Below, piece by piece: positions 16,401-23,579 of a stretch of 64,000 nt of DNA (positions are counted from its first letter, which is position 1; every line of letters begins with the position of its first letter). The translations under genes and the position numbers were made by a program. Source of the stretch: Chitinophagales bacterium (lineage in GTDB: Bacteria; Bacteroidota; Bacteroidia; Chitinophagales; JADIYW01); contig JACJXS010000015.1 of NCBI GenBank assembly GCA_020636545.1, positions 1 through 64,000 on the forward strand. Direction: 5' to 3'. The notes below the pieces were generated by a model that was given only the letters and a program-made list of their open reading frames with translations, made no database searches and was not told where the DNA came from.

Positions 16401-17882
16401 ATGAAAAATATCAATTACATAAAAATCCTTTTGGTTCTATTAACAGTATCAATTTTTAGTAGAATTAATGCACAACATATTTGTGGACAAGATATTATTA
16501 CACATCAACTCCGCTCATTATCGTCAGATTATGATAATGACTATTCTAATTTATTAGAAGAATGGCAGTATGAAAAGCAGAATGCAAGAACTTCTGCTTT
16601 GGAAGATACCACCTATACGATACAAGTAGTGGTGCATGTTGTTTATTTAGAAGATAATTTAATTCAAAATATTCCAGATAGCATCATTCATTCACAAATT
16701 GATGCATTGAATAGAGATTTTGGTGTTACTAATGAAGATACTGTAAACCTTAGACCAATTTTTAAACCATTCAGAGGATATCCAAAAATAAAATTTGAAT
16801 TAGCTAAATTAGATACATCAGGAAATCCTACTACTGGAATTATTCGTGTTGCAGGTAAGGCACCTTCTGCAAATGCAGTTTTTACAAATCCTTTGGATTC
16901 TATTCTAAGTAATCTATTAAATGCAGTTGGTGATTGGTTTAAAAAAGGTTATACAATTTCTACTTTGGCTGGAAATGTAAAGGATACAACCATCGGTTCT
17001 CCAATTTGGGACAATAAAAAATATCTGAATATTTGGGTTACAAACTTAAATATTAAACCTATTGGTGAAGGTACTTTGGGTGGTTTTGCATTTGCACCTC
17101 CAGGTTTAAAAAATTGGCCTTTTGGAATTGGTTATCCTGCCGATAATATTGATGGCGTATCTATTGATTACAGATTTTTTGGTGTAAATAATTATTTTGC
17201 TCAATCTAGACCAGATATTGCGGAGTTTGTTGGAAAAGGAAGAACCACAGTCCACGAAGTTGGACATTATCTGGGTTTAAGACATATTTGGGGAGATTAT
17301 GGAAATGTCTTTAATTTACCTTGTAATAATGCCACACATAATTTATTTTTCTCTGATGGTATGGACGATACTCCGCCCTGTAAAGCACCATTTTCATCTA
17401 CAATTGGTGAATATAGATGTGATACAACCGTGAATACTTGTGTCATTCCATATAAAGGCACAGATTATCCGGATTTATTTGAGAATTTTATGGATTATTC
17501 TGGTGATGCTTGTTACAACATGTTTACTAAAGACCAAGCTGCTTTTTTACGTTTTGTATTATCTACAAGAAGAGCTGGAATAGTTTCTAAAAGAGAAGTT
17601 GAAACTGTTAGTAATATCAAAATCCAAAATAGTACACAAAATCAATTTGTTTTATTTCCAAATCCTGCTAAAGATTACGTACAACTACAAACAACTAAAA
17701 AGTTAGATAAAGATGCTACTGTTGAATTGTTTGACATATCTGGTCAAAGGTTAAAAGGTTTTGTATTTAATAAAATGGATAATAATTTGATTATCAATAC
17801 AAATGAATTGTCGCCAGCTACTTATATTTTGAAAATTTATAATAGTGATTGGATAAGCACCGAAAGTTTTATTAAATTCTAA
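16401..17882 (+). CDS. M43 (pappalysin-like) zinc metalloprotease with a T9SS sorting tail
   Basis: A 493-residue secreted protease. The signal peptide ends NAQ (about residue 25). The catalytic core has TTVHEVGHYLGLRHIWGD, with zinc ligands H285 and H289, catalytic E286 and the third His in the extended HExxHxxGxxH motif. The Met-turn follows in FENFMDYSGDACYNMF. The last 75 residues (LFPNPAKDYVQLQ to STESFIKF) are a type A T9SS C-terminal sorting domain, so it should cross the outer membrane through the type IX system. Paired Cys residues in the core may form disulfides. This is a likely client of the secretion machinery, two components of which lie at 43-50 kb. Confidence 0.87.
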   Translation: MKNINYIKILLVLLTVSIFSRINAQHICGQDIITHQLRSLSSDYDNDYSNLLEEWQYEKQNARTSALEDTTYTIQVVVHVVYLEDNLIQNIPDSIIHSQIDALNRDFGVTNEDTVNLRPIFKPFRGYPKIKFELAKLDTSGNPTTGIIRVAGKAPSANAVFTNPLDSILSNLLNAVGDWFKKGYTISTLAGNVKDTTIGSPIWDNKKYLNIWVTNLNIKPIGEGTLGGFAFAPPGLKNWPFGIGYPADNIDGVSIDYRFFGVNNYFAQSRPDIAEFVGKGRTTVHEVGHYLGLRHIWGDYGNVFNLPCNNATHNLFFSDGMDDTPPCKAPFSSTIGEYRCDTTVNTCVIPYKGTDYPDLFENFMDYSGDACYNMFTKDQAAFLRFVLSTRRAGIVSKREVETVSNIKIQNSTQNQFVLFPNPAKDYVQLQTTKKLDKDATVELFDISGQRLKGFVFNKMDNNLIINTNELSPATYILKIYNSDWISTESFIKF

Positions 17883-17940
17883 GTTTCTATTTTTGTTAAA
17901 AAGTAGAGCTTTATTTTGTGCTATATTTTTATTCGATAAG

Positions 17941-18027
17941 TTTAGGTATTAATAATTAATCACTTAGGTATATACACATTTTATCCACATTGAATTGTGT
18001 GTAAGTATTGGAAAACTTAGGTTTAAC
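17941..18027. other. Cluster of DnaA-box-like and iteron-like repeats (candidate replication origin element)
   Basis: An intergenic region of 224 bp contains a consensus DnaA box, TTATCCACA (17981-17989). Two one-mismatch relatives of TTATnCACA flank it: ATATACACA (17970-17978) and, on the opposite strand, 17996-18004. Interleaved are three direct copies of YTTAGGTWTW, at 17941-17952, 17963-17974 and 18016-18027. The genes downstream include parA and parB, which often lie near oriC. This is suggestive only; a nine-base consensus can occur by chance in AT-rich DNA. Confidence 0.4.
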
Positions 18028-18106
18028 TTACCCAACTTATATACTAATTTAGTAGCGTGGAACATTCGTGTAACATTTTTAAATTGCTTAGTAAAAGAAA
18101 GAAAAT

Positions 18107-18790
18107 ATGAAATTTACGTATTATGGTCATTCTTGTTTTTTAGTGGAGATTAACAACAAACGTATTCTTTTTGATCCATTTATTACACCAAATGAATTAG
18201 CAAAAGACATTAATATAAATGATATTAAATGCGATTATATCGCTATTTCACATGGACATGCTGATCATATTGCAGATGCTGTTACAATTGCTAAAAATAA
18301 TAACTCGGCAATTATAGTTTGTGCTTATGAGATTTATGAATGGTTGTCAAAACAAGGACTGAAGAATTTCAGACCAATGAATACAGGTGGAAAATGGAAT
18401 GCTGGAAATTTTACGATTAAATGTACAGCCGCACAACATTCAGGCGGATTACCCGACGGTTCTTATGGCGGTAATCCAGTTGGTTTTATTGTGAGCGATG
18501 GCACTCAAAGTTTTTATTATGCTGGAGACACTGCATTGACAAAAGATATGGAGTTAATTCCACTTTGGGCAAATTTGGATTTTGCAGTTTTACCTATCGG
18601 TGATAATTTTACGATGGATGTAGCCGATGCCATTATTGCATCAGATTTAGTTAAGACAAATAAAATCATTGGAGTGCATTACAATACATTTCCATATATC
18701 GTCATTAATGAAAAGGAAGCTGTTGAGCAATTTAAAGCAAAAGGAAAAGAACTTATTTTAATAAAAATAGGAGAATCAATAGAATTATAA
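18107..18790 (+). CDS. UPF0173-type metal-dependent hydrolase (metallo-beta-lactamase fold)
   Basis: A 227-residue cytoplasmic protein of the MBL superfamily, subgroup UPF0173. It begins MKFTYYGHSCFLVE and carries SHGHADHI (H49, H51, D53, H54), YYAGDTAL (D141) and a C-terminal GVHYNTFP (H191); together these form a two-metal site. The length and motif spacing match the family (about 225 residues). The physiological substrate of this family is not established. It lies 21 bp before parA on the same strand and may be co-transcribed with it. Confidence 0.83.
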   Translation: MKFTYYGHSCFLVEINNKRILFDPFITPNELAKDININDIKCDYIAISHGHADHIADAVTIAKNNNSAIIVCAYEIYEWLSKQGLKNFRPMNTGGKWNAGNFTIKCTAAQHSGGLPDGSYGGNPVGFIVSDGTQSFYYAGDTALTKDMELIPLWANLDFAVLPIGDNFTMDVADAIIASDLVKTNKIIGVHYNTFPYIVINEKEAVEQFKAKGKELILIKIGESIEL

Positions 18791-18811
18791 AATATAGATT
18801 ATAGAAATACA

Positions 18812-19633
18812 ATGGGAAAAATTATTAGTATAGCAAATCAAAAAGGTGGTGTTGGTAAAACAACAACGGCTGTAAATTTAGCAGCGAGTTTGGCTGTTTT
18901 AGAGCAAAAGACACTCATAATTGATGCCGACCCACAAGCTAATAGTACAAGTGGTTGCGGTTTTGATCCAAGACATATAAAAGTGAGTTTGTATGAGTGT
19001 TTGATAGAAGAGAAGAAGCCTCAAGATATTATTTTAGAAACAGAAACACCTAATTTATTTTTGTTGCCAGCACATTTGGATTTAGTTGGTGCAGAAATTG
19101 AATTAATCAATCATCCTGAGAGAGAACATATTTTAAAATCTATTTTGAAATCTTTGAAAAATGATTTTGATTTCATCATCATTGATTGTTCGCCGTCATT
19201 AGGTTTGATTACTGTGAATGCTTTAACCGCATCTGATTCTGTTGTTGTACCTGTTCAGTGTGAGTATTTTGCATTGGAAGGTTTGGGTAAATTATTAAAT
19301 ACCATTAAGATTGTACAATCAAAATTAAATCCTGATTTGGAAATCGAAGGTATTTTATTGACGATGTATGACCAAAGATTAAACTTGTCTAACCAAGTAG
19401 TGGCTGAGGTAAAAAGAAGATTTAATGATAGTGTGTTTAGTACTATTATCCATAGAAATATTAGATTGGGAGAAGCACAAAGTTTAAGACAACCTATTAT
19501 TATGTATGATGCAGAAAGTAAAGGTGCTATAAATTATCTGAACTTAGCAAGAGAAATTTTACAAAATAATGGTTTGACAGAAATTGAAGCAGAAGATAAA
19601 TTTATAAAAAATACGGATACTAGTTTAAATTAA
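18812..19633 (+). CDS. parA: Chromosome partitioning ATPase ParA (Soj)
   Basis: A 273-residue deviant-Walker ATPase. KGGVGKTTT (11-19) contains the signature first lysine K11 and K16. A switch region DADPQANST and Walker B FIIIDCSPSLG follow. There is no N-terminal helix-turn-helix extension, so this is the chromosomal (type Ib/Soj) form. It binds DNA non-specifically as an ATP dimer and, with ParB bound at parS, moves origin regions apart. It is 6 bp upstream of parB. Confidence 0.93.
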   Translation: MGKIISIANQKGGVGKTTTAVNLAASLAVLEQKTLIIDADPQANSTSGCGFDPRHIKVSLYECLIEEKKPQDIILETETPNLFLLPAHLDLVGAEIELINHPEREHILKSILKSLKNDFDFIIIDCSPSLGLITVNALTASDSVVVPVQCEYFALEGLGKLLNTIKIVQSKLNPDLEIEGILLTMYDQRLNLSNQVVAEVKRRFNDSVFSTIIHRNIRLGEAQSLRQPIIMYDAESKGAINYLNLAREILQNNGLTEIEAEDKFIKNTDTSLN

Positions 19634-19639
19634 GCAATT

Positions 19640-20551
19640 ATGGCATTGGTAAATAAGAAAAAAGAAGCATTAGGAAAAGGTATTAGAGCCTTGCTTTCTG
19701 ATATGGATGAGGAAACTGAAGTGTTGAAAATCAGTGTAAAAGATGAAGATTCTATCATAAATACAGTTCCAAGAATTCCTTTAGACCAAATCGAAGTAAA
19801 TCCTTTTCAACCAAGAACGGATTTTAATGAAGAAGCCTTATTGGAATTATCAAATTCTATAAAAGTACATGGTGTAATTCAGCCAATTACGGTTAGGAAA
19901 ATTAGTGATAAAAAATACCAATTAATTGCTGGAGAAAGAAGATTAAGAGCTTCTAAATTGGCAGGAAAACAAGATATTCCAGCTTATGTAAGAACTACAA
20001 ACGACCAAGAATTAGTTGAAATTGCGTTGATAGAGAATATTCAACGTGAAGATTTGAATGCCATTGAAGTTGCTTTGACTTATCAACGTTTGATAGATGA
20101 AATCAATCTAACACATGAGAATTTAGCAGAGCGTTTAGGAAAAGAGCGTTCTACAGTAACTAATTATTTGCGTTTGTTGAAATTGCCACCTGAAGTGCAA
20201 ACATCTTTGAGAGATAAATCTATTTCGATGGGACATGCTCGTTCTATTATAAGTATTCCAGAAGTTGATAAGCAATTATTCGTTTTGAAGGAAGTATTAA
20301 ATAATGAGCTTTCTGTCCGTAAAACAGAAGAATTGGTGCGTTCTTTAAATCAAAAAAAAATTGATAAAAAAGAATTTACAAAGGATACTCAATTACCAGT
20401 AGCTTACAAAAATGTTGAACAACGTTTGATGGATAGATTAGAAACAAAAGTAAAAATCAAGAAAAGCAAAGAAGATAAAGGTGAAATTGTTATCCCTTTT
20501 TATTCTGCAAATGATTTAAGTCGCTTGTTGGAATTAATCGAAGGTGAATAA
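19640..20551 (+). CDS. parB: Chromosome partitioning protein ParB (Spo0J), CTP-dependent clamp
   Basis: A 303-residue protein. A Lys-rich N-terminal segment ends in GKGIRALLS, the ParA-contacting region. The ParB/Srx domain (about 44-130) contains NPFQPRTDF and the CTP-binding GERRLRAS (98-105). The helix-turn-helix (about 135-190) contains ERLGKERSTVTNYLRLLKLP, and a C-terminal dimerisation segment ends LLELIEGE. It loads at parS sites and spreads as a sliding clamp. I found no clear parS-like 16-bp palindrome within the gene, but I did not scan exhaustively. Confidence 0.93.
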   Translation: MALVNKKKEALGKGIRALLSDMDEETEVLKISVKDEDSIINTVPRIPLDQIEVNPFQPRTDFNEEALLELSNSIKVHGVIQPITVRKISDKKYQLIAGERRLRASKLAGKQDIPAYVRTTNDQELVEIALIENIQREDLNAIEVALTYQRLIDEINLTHENLAERLGKERSTVTNYLRLLKLPPEVQTSLRDKSISMGHARSIISIPEVDKQLFVLKEVLNNELSVRKTEELVRSLNQKKIDKKEFTKDTQLPVAYKNVEQRLMDRLETKVKIKKSKEDKGEIVIPFYSANDLSRLLELIEGE

Positions 20552-20642
20552 TATATTTAATTTATTCAATAGTAATTTGAAAATTAGCTAATTTGAAAAA
20601 GTCTAAAAGCTAAATATTTTCCATAGCTAACTGCAATAAATA

Positions 20643-21347
20643 ATGAGCAATTTAAAATTTCTATTTCTGTTTATCTTATTTCTTGCTACTTTCAATACAA
20701 AAGCTCAATCTTCGATTGAGAATTTTAAAATATTAGATTCTATTGCTACTTCTGAACAATCTTTAGGGAATGATTCTATAAATTTTAAAAAGACGCCATT
20801 GGATAGTTTATTAACTAGCAACAAAAATTTTAAATCTTTTGACAAGAAGAAGTCATTAAAAGTAAATTCAATTCCAAAGCCAAGATTTTTTAAAGACTCT
20901 ACAAGAACATCTGCAAAGGATGCCGCTTTATTGGGTGGAATGTTTCCTGGATTAGGTCAAATTTATAATAGAAAATATTGGAAATTACCCATAGTTTATG
21001 GAGGAATTGCTGGTTCAATTTATTGGTTAGCATCATCAGCTATAAAAACAAAAGAATACAATGGTTATTTAGTAAAAGCAGCGAAAAATGAACCATTGCC
21101 GCCCAATATTGCTATTTATGGAACAAGCCAAATTGAAAGTATAAGAAATACACACCGTCGAAATGTACAATTGGCAACATTTGTAACCGTAATGGTTTGG
21201 GGATTTACAATATTAGACGCAGCAGTTGATGCTCATATCCGACCATTTGATGTGTCGGATAATTTATCGATGCAAATAAAACCGAGCATACATCAGTTCC
21301 AACAAGAAAATTATTTTGCTTTATCTGTGAACTTAAACCTAAAATAA
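20643..21347 (+). CDS. DUF5683 domain membrane protein
   Basis: A 234-residue protein. The signal-like N-terminus ends TKAQ (about 22). A charged region follows, then the conserved DUF5683 core: KDAALLGGMFPGLGQIYNRK (about 93-112), a hydrophobic helix (YGGIAGSIYWLASSAI), and a second one in TFVTVMVWGFTILDAAVDAHI. The GGMFPGLGQ-YNRKYWK motif is characteristic. The family is largely confined to Bacteroidota and has no established role. It lies between parB (91-bp gap) and dapB (47-bp gap). Confidence 0.78.
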   Translation: MSNLKFLFLFILFLATFNTKAQSSIENFKILDSIATSEQSLGNDSINFKKTPLDSLLTSNKNFKSFDKKKSLKVNSIPKPRFFKDSTRTSAKDAALLGGMFPGLGQIYNRKYWKLPIVYGGIAGSIYWLASSAIKTKEYNGYLVKAAKNEPLPPNIAIYGTSQIESIRNTHRRNVQLATFVTVMVWGFTILDAAVDAHIRPFDVSDNLSMQIKPSIHQFQQENYFALSVNLNLK

Positions 21348-21394
21348 CCAAGAATACCGTTTTCTTTTTCTATTTTTGAACTAAAATTTAAGAC

Positions 21395-22138
21395 ATGAAT
21401 ATTGCACTTATTGGATACGGGAAAATGGGTAAAGCAATTCACGAAATTGCAAATCAAAAGAATGAACAATTAGGCGAAAATAAATACAATATTCAATTGA
21501 TTGTTGATATTGAAAATAGAGCAACAACAACTTTAGAAGATTTAAGAAAATGCGATGTTGCAATAGAGTTTACATCTCCACATACGGCGATTGAGAATAT
21601 AAAATGGTGCTTTGATGCTGGCATTCCTGTTGTCGTAGGCAGTACAGGTTGGTTGGATAAATTAGATGAAATTAAAGCATTAGCAAGCTCTAAAAATCAA
21701 ACGATTTTATACTCTCCAAATTTTAGTATCGGAGTGAATATATTTTTTGAAATGAATAGACAATTGGCAAAAATCATGAATAAATATGATGCTTATGATG
21801 TCGAAATGGAGGAAATCCACCATACAGAAAAAAAAGATGCTCCAAGTGGGACAGCATTGTATACAGCTTTAGATGTTTTGAAATTTGTAGATAGAAAAGT
21901 AGATTGGAAAAATGAGCCAACTAATTCAGAAAATACTTTAGATATTATTTCTTTGAGAGAGCCAAATGTTCCAGGAACGCATACAGTAACTTATAAATCT
22001 GATATAGATTCTATTGAGTTAAAACATACAGCACACAATAGAAAAGGTTTTGCTGGAGGAGCAATAGTTGCTGCCGAGTGGTTGGTTAGCAAAAAAGGTG
22101 TTTATACGATGGACGATGTTTTAGGCTTTAATCAGTAA
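21395..22138 (+). CDS. dapB: 4-hydroxy-tetrahydrodipicolinate reductase
   Basis: A 247-residue NAD(P)H-dependent reductase of the lysine/diaminopimelate pathway, needed for peptidoglycan cross-links. The nucleotide-binding GYGKMGKAI lies at 7-15. The substrate-site motif EEIHHTEKKDAPSGTAL carries H142, H143 and K146, and the terminal RKGFAGGAIVAAEWL is also conserved. The length is slightly short of the 260-270 typical of proteobacteria but normal for Bacteroidota. It follows the DUF5683 gene by 47 bp. Confidence 0.94.
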   Translation: MNIALIGYGKMGKAIHEIANQKNEQLGENKYNIQLIVDIENRATTTLEDLRKCDVAIEFTSPHTAIENIKWCFDAGIPVVVGSTGWLDKLDEIKALASSKNQTILYSPNFSIGVNIFFEMNRQLAKIMNKYDAYDVEMEEIHHTEKKDAPSGTALYTALDVLKFVDRKVDWKNEPTNSENTLDIISLREPNVPGTHTVTYKSDIDSIELKHTAHNRKGFAGGAIVAAEWLVSKKGVYTMDDVLGFNQ

Positions 22139-22188
22139 AAAAATATATAATTTCACTGTAGTTTTTTTATTCAAAAGTAAAAGCAAAT

Positions 22189-23475
22189 TTATTTATTTAA
22201 GGAACTGAGTTTCTTTTCATTCTTTAAATATTGAATCACATTTTCTGCTGTTTCTCGTCCGCTTCTTAATGCAGATTCCATTGTTCCGATTGATAAAGCA
22301 TCGCCAGCATAAAAAATATTATCTTTTAGATGTTTAGTAAATTCAACATCATCAATAATAGGTTTGAAAGGCATTGCATATTTGATATGATAAGTTTTTA
22401 TGTGTCGCCAATCTTTAACTTGCAAACCAAACCAACCAGAAAGCTCAACCATAACTTCAGCAATTAATTCATCATCATCTAATTCATTAGATTTAATAAT
22501 ATTTACAGCGACTAAATGTTTGCCTTTTGGTGCATAGTTGGCATGCAATAAACTTGGTACAAATACATGATTGACTAATCCATGTTCATTTGCATTTAAA
22601 ACCATAACAGGTTTAGAAACAGGTGGATGTTCTGTCTCAAAGTATATTGTACTCACGTGTGTACTTTCTGTATTTAAGTCTATTTTACAACAAATTTTCT
22701 TTGCATCAATTGCATTTGTTGCTATTACAACCGCCTTTGATTTTATTAATCTGCCATCAGAAAATTCAACACCTTCTTCTGAAATGCTTTTTACCCTAGA
22801 TTTTAAACAAACTGATGCTGGTGCTAATTCTTTTACCATTGCTTCAGCAATACTTCCAATACCATTTTTAGGAAGAGAAACAAAGTCATTAAACAATGAC
22901 TTTAAGAATAATAAAGAGAGTTTAGAAGAACTTTGTAAACTTCTATCAAAAATAGCAGAAGAGATAATTGGCTTAAAAAGTGTATCAATAGTTTGTTTAG
23001 AAAAACCAGCCCTTTTGAAATATTGTAAAGTGGACATTTCTGTTTGTTTCACAATATTAGAATAGGAGAGTGCTTTTAACTTTAAGCTAAATCCAAATAA
23101 GCGAAGTTTGTCTTTTATAGAGATATTATTGGCAAATATCGCAGGAAAAACATCTATGGTTTTTAACATCGGATTTGAATAGAGTAAAAATTTATCGTTA
23201 TGTCTTAATAAGTAACCTGGATAAATATTTTCTAATCCTAATTTTGTTAAATTAATTATTTTTTGAAGCTCTGTTGTAGAATGGTGATAAAAATGTGTAC
23301 CCCAATCTAATAGAAATCCATCTATTTGGTCTGTTTTTGCTCTGCCACCTATGCGTCCTGATGCATCAAAAACTTTTACATTAAGTCCTTTTTTTTGCAA
23401 ATAATATGCAGTTGAAAGTCCAGAGAAACCACCTCCAATTACAATTACATCGATTGTATTTTCGCTTACCAACAT
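22189..23475 (-). CDS. FAD-dependent amine-oxidase-family oxidoreductase
   Basis: A 428-residue flavoprotein. The N-terminal dinucleotide fold is VIVIGGGFSGLSTAYYL (11-27), followed by VFDASGRIGGRAKT, the conserved GG-R motif after the first acidic residue. The C-terminal FAD-binding motif is FYAGDALSIGTMESALRSGRETA. This arrangement is shared by protoporphyrinogen oxidases, phytoene desaturases and amine oxidases. The sequence alone does not choose between them, and no carotenoid or haem genes are nearby. The ATG at 23475 immediately follows a -7-like element, so the message may be leaderless. It converges on dapB with a 50-bp gap. Confidence 0.75.
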   Translation of the reverse strand: MLVSENTIDVIVIGGGFSGLSTAYYLQKKGLNVKVFDASGRIGGRAKTDQIDGFLLDWGTHFYHHSTTELQKIINLTKLGLENIYPGYLLRHNDKFLLYSNPMLKTIDVFPAIFANNISIKDKLRLFGFSLKLKALSYSNIVKQTEMSTLQYFKRAGFSKQTIDTLFKPIISSAIFDRSLQSSSKLSLLFLKSLFNDFVSLPKNGIGSIAEAMVKELAPASVCLKSRVKSISEEGVEFSDGRLIKSKAVVIATNAIDAKKICCKIDLNTESTHVSTIYFETEHPPVSKPVMVLNANEHGLVNHVFVPSLLHANYAPKGKHLVAVNIIKSNELDDDELIAEVMVELSGWFGLQVKDWRHIKTYHIKYAMPFKPIIDDVEFTKHLKDNIFYAGDALSIGTMESALRSGRETAENVIQYLKNEKKLSSLNK

Positions 23476-23480
23476 TAATA

Positions 23481-23488
23481 CAAAGATA
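23481..23488 (-). promoter_or_regulatory. Possible -7 element giving a leaderless transcript
   Basis: On the minus strand TATCTTTG ends 5 bp before the ATG of the FAD oxidoreductase gene. It matches TAnnTTTG exactly. No good -33 TTTG is present at the right distance, which lowers confidence. Transcription would start at or next to the start codon. Confidence 0.35.
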
Positions 23489-23579
23489 CAAAGGGTTCAT
23501 TCTGTTATTATAAAGTGAAAATTATCAATACATTAAAACAGTATTTTGCTCATAAATAAAGTAATAAAAATCTTAATCT

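Noticed and set aside
20581..20594. 14-bp palindrome AAATTAGCTAATTT before the DUF5683 gene
   Set aside because: Short and mostly A-T; could be an operator but nothing else supports it.
22571..23065. 164-codon open frame on the plus strand
   Set aside because: It lies fully inside and antisense to the FAD oxidoreductase gene, whose motifs are clear; the translation has no recognisable domain.
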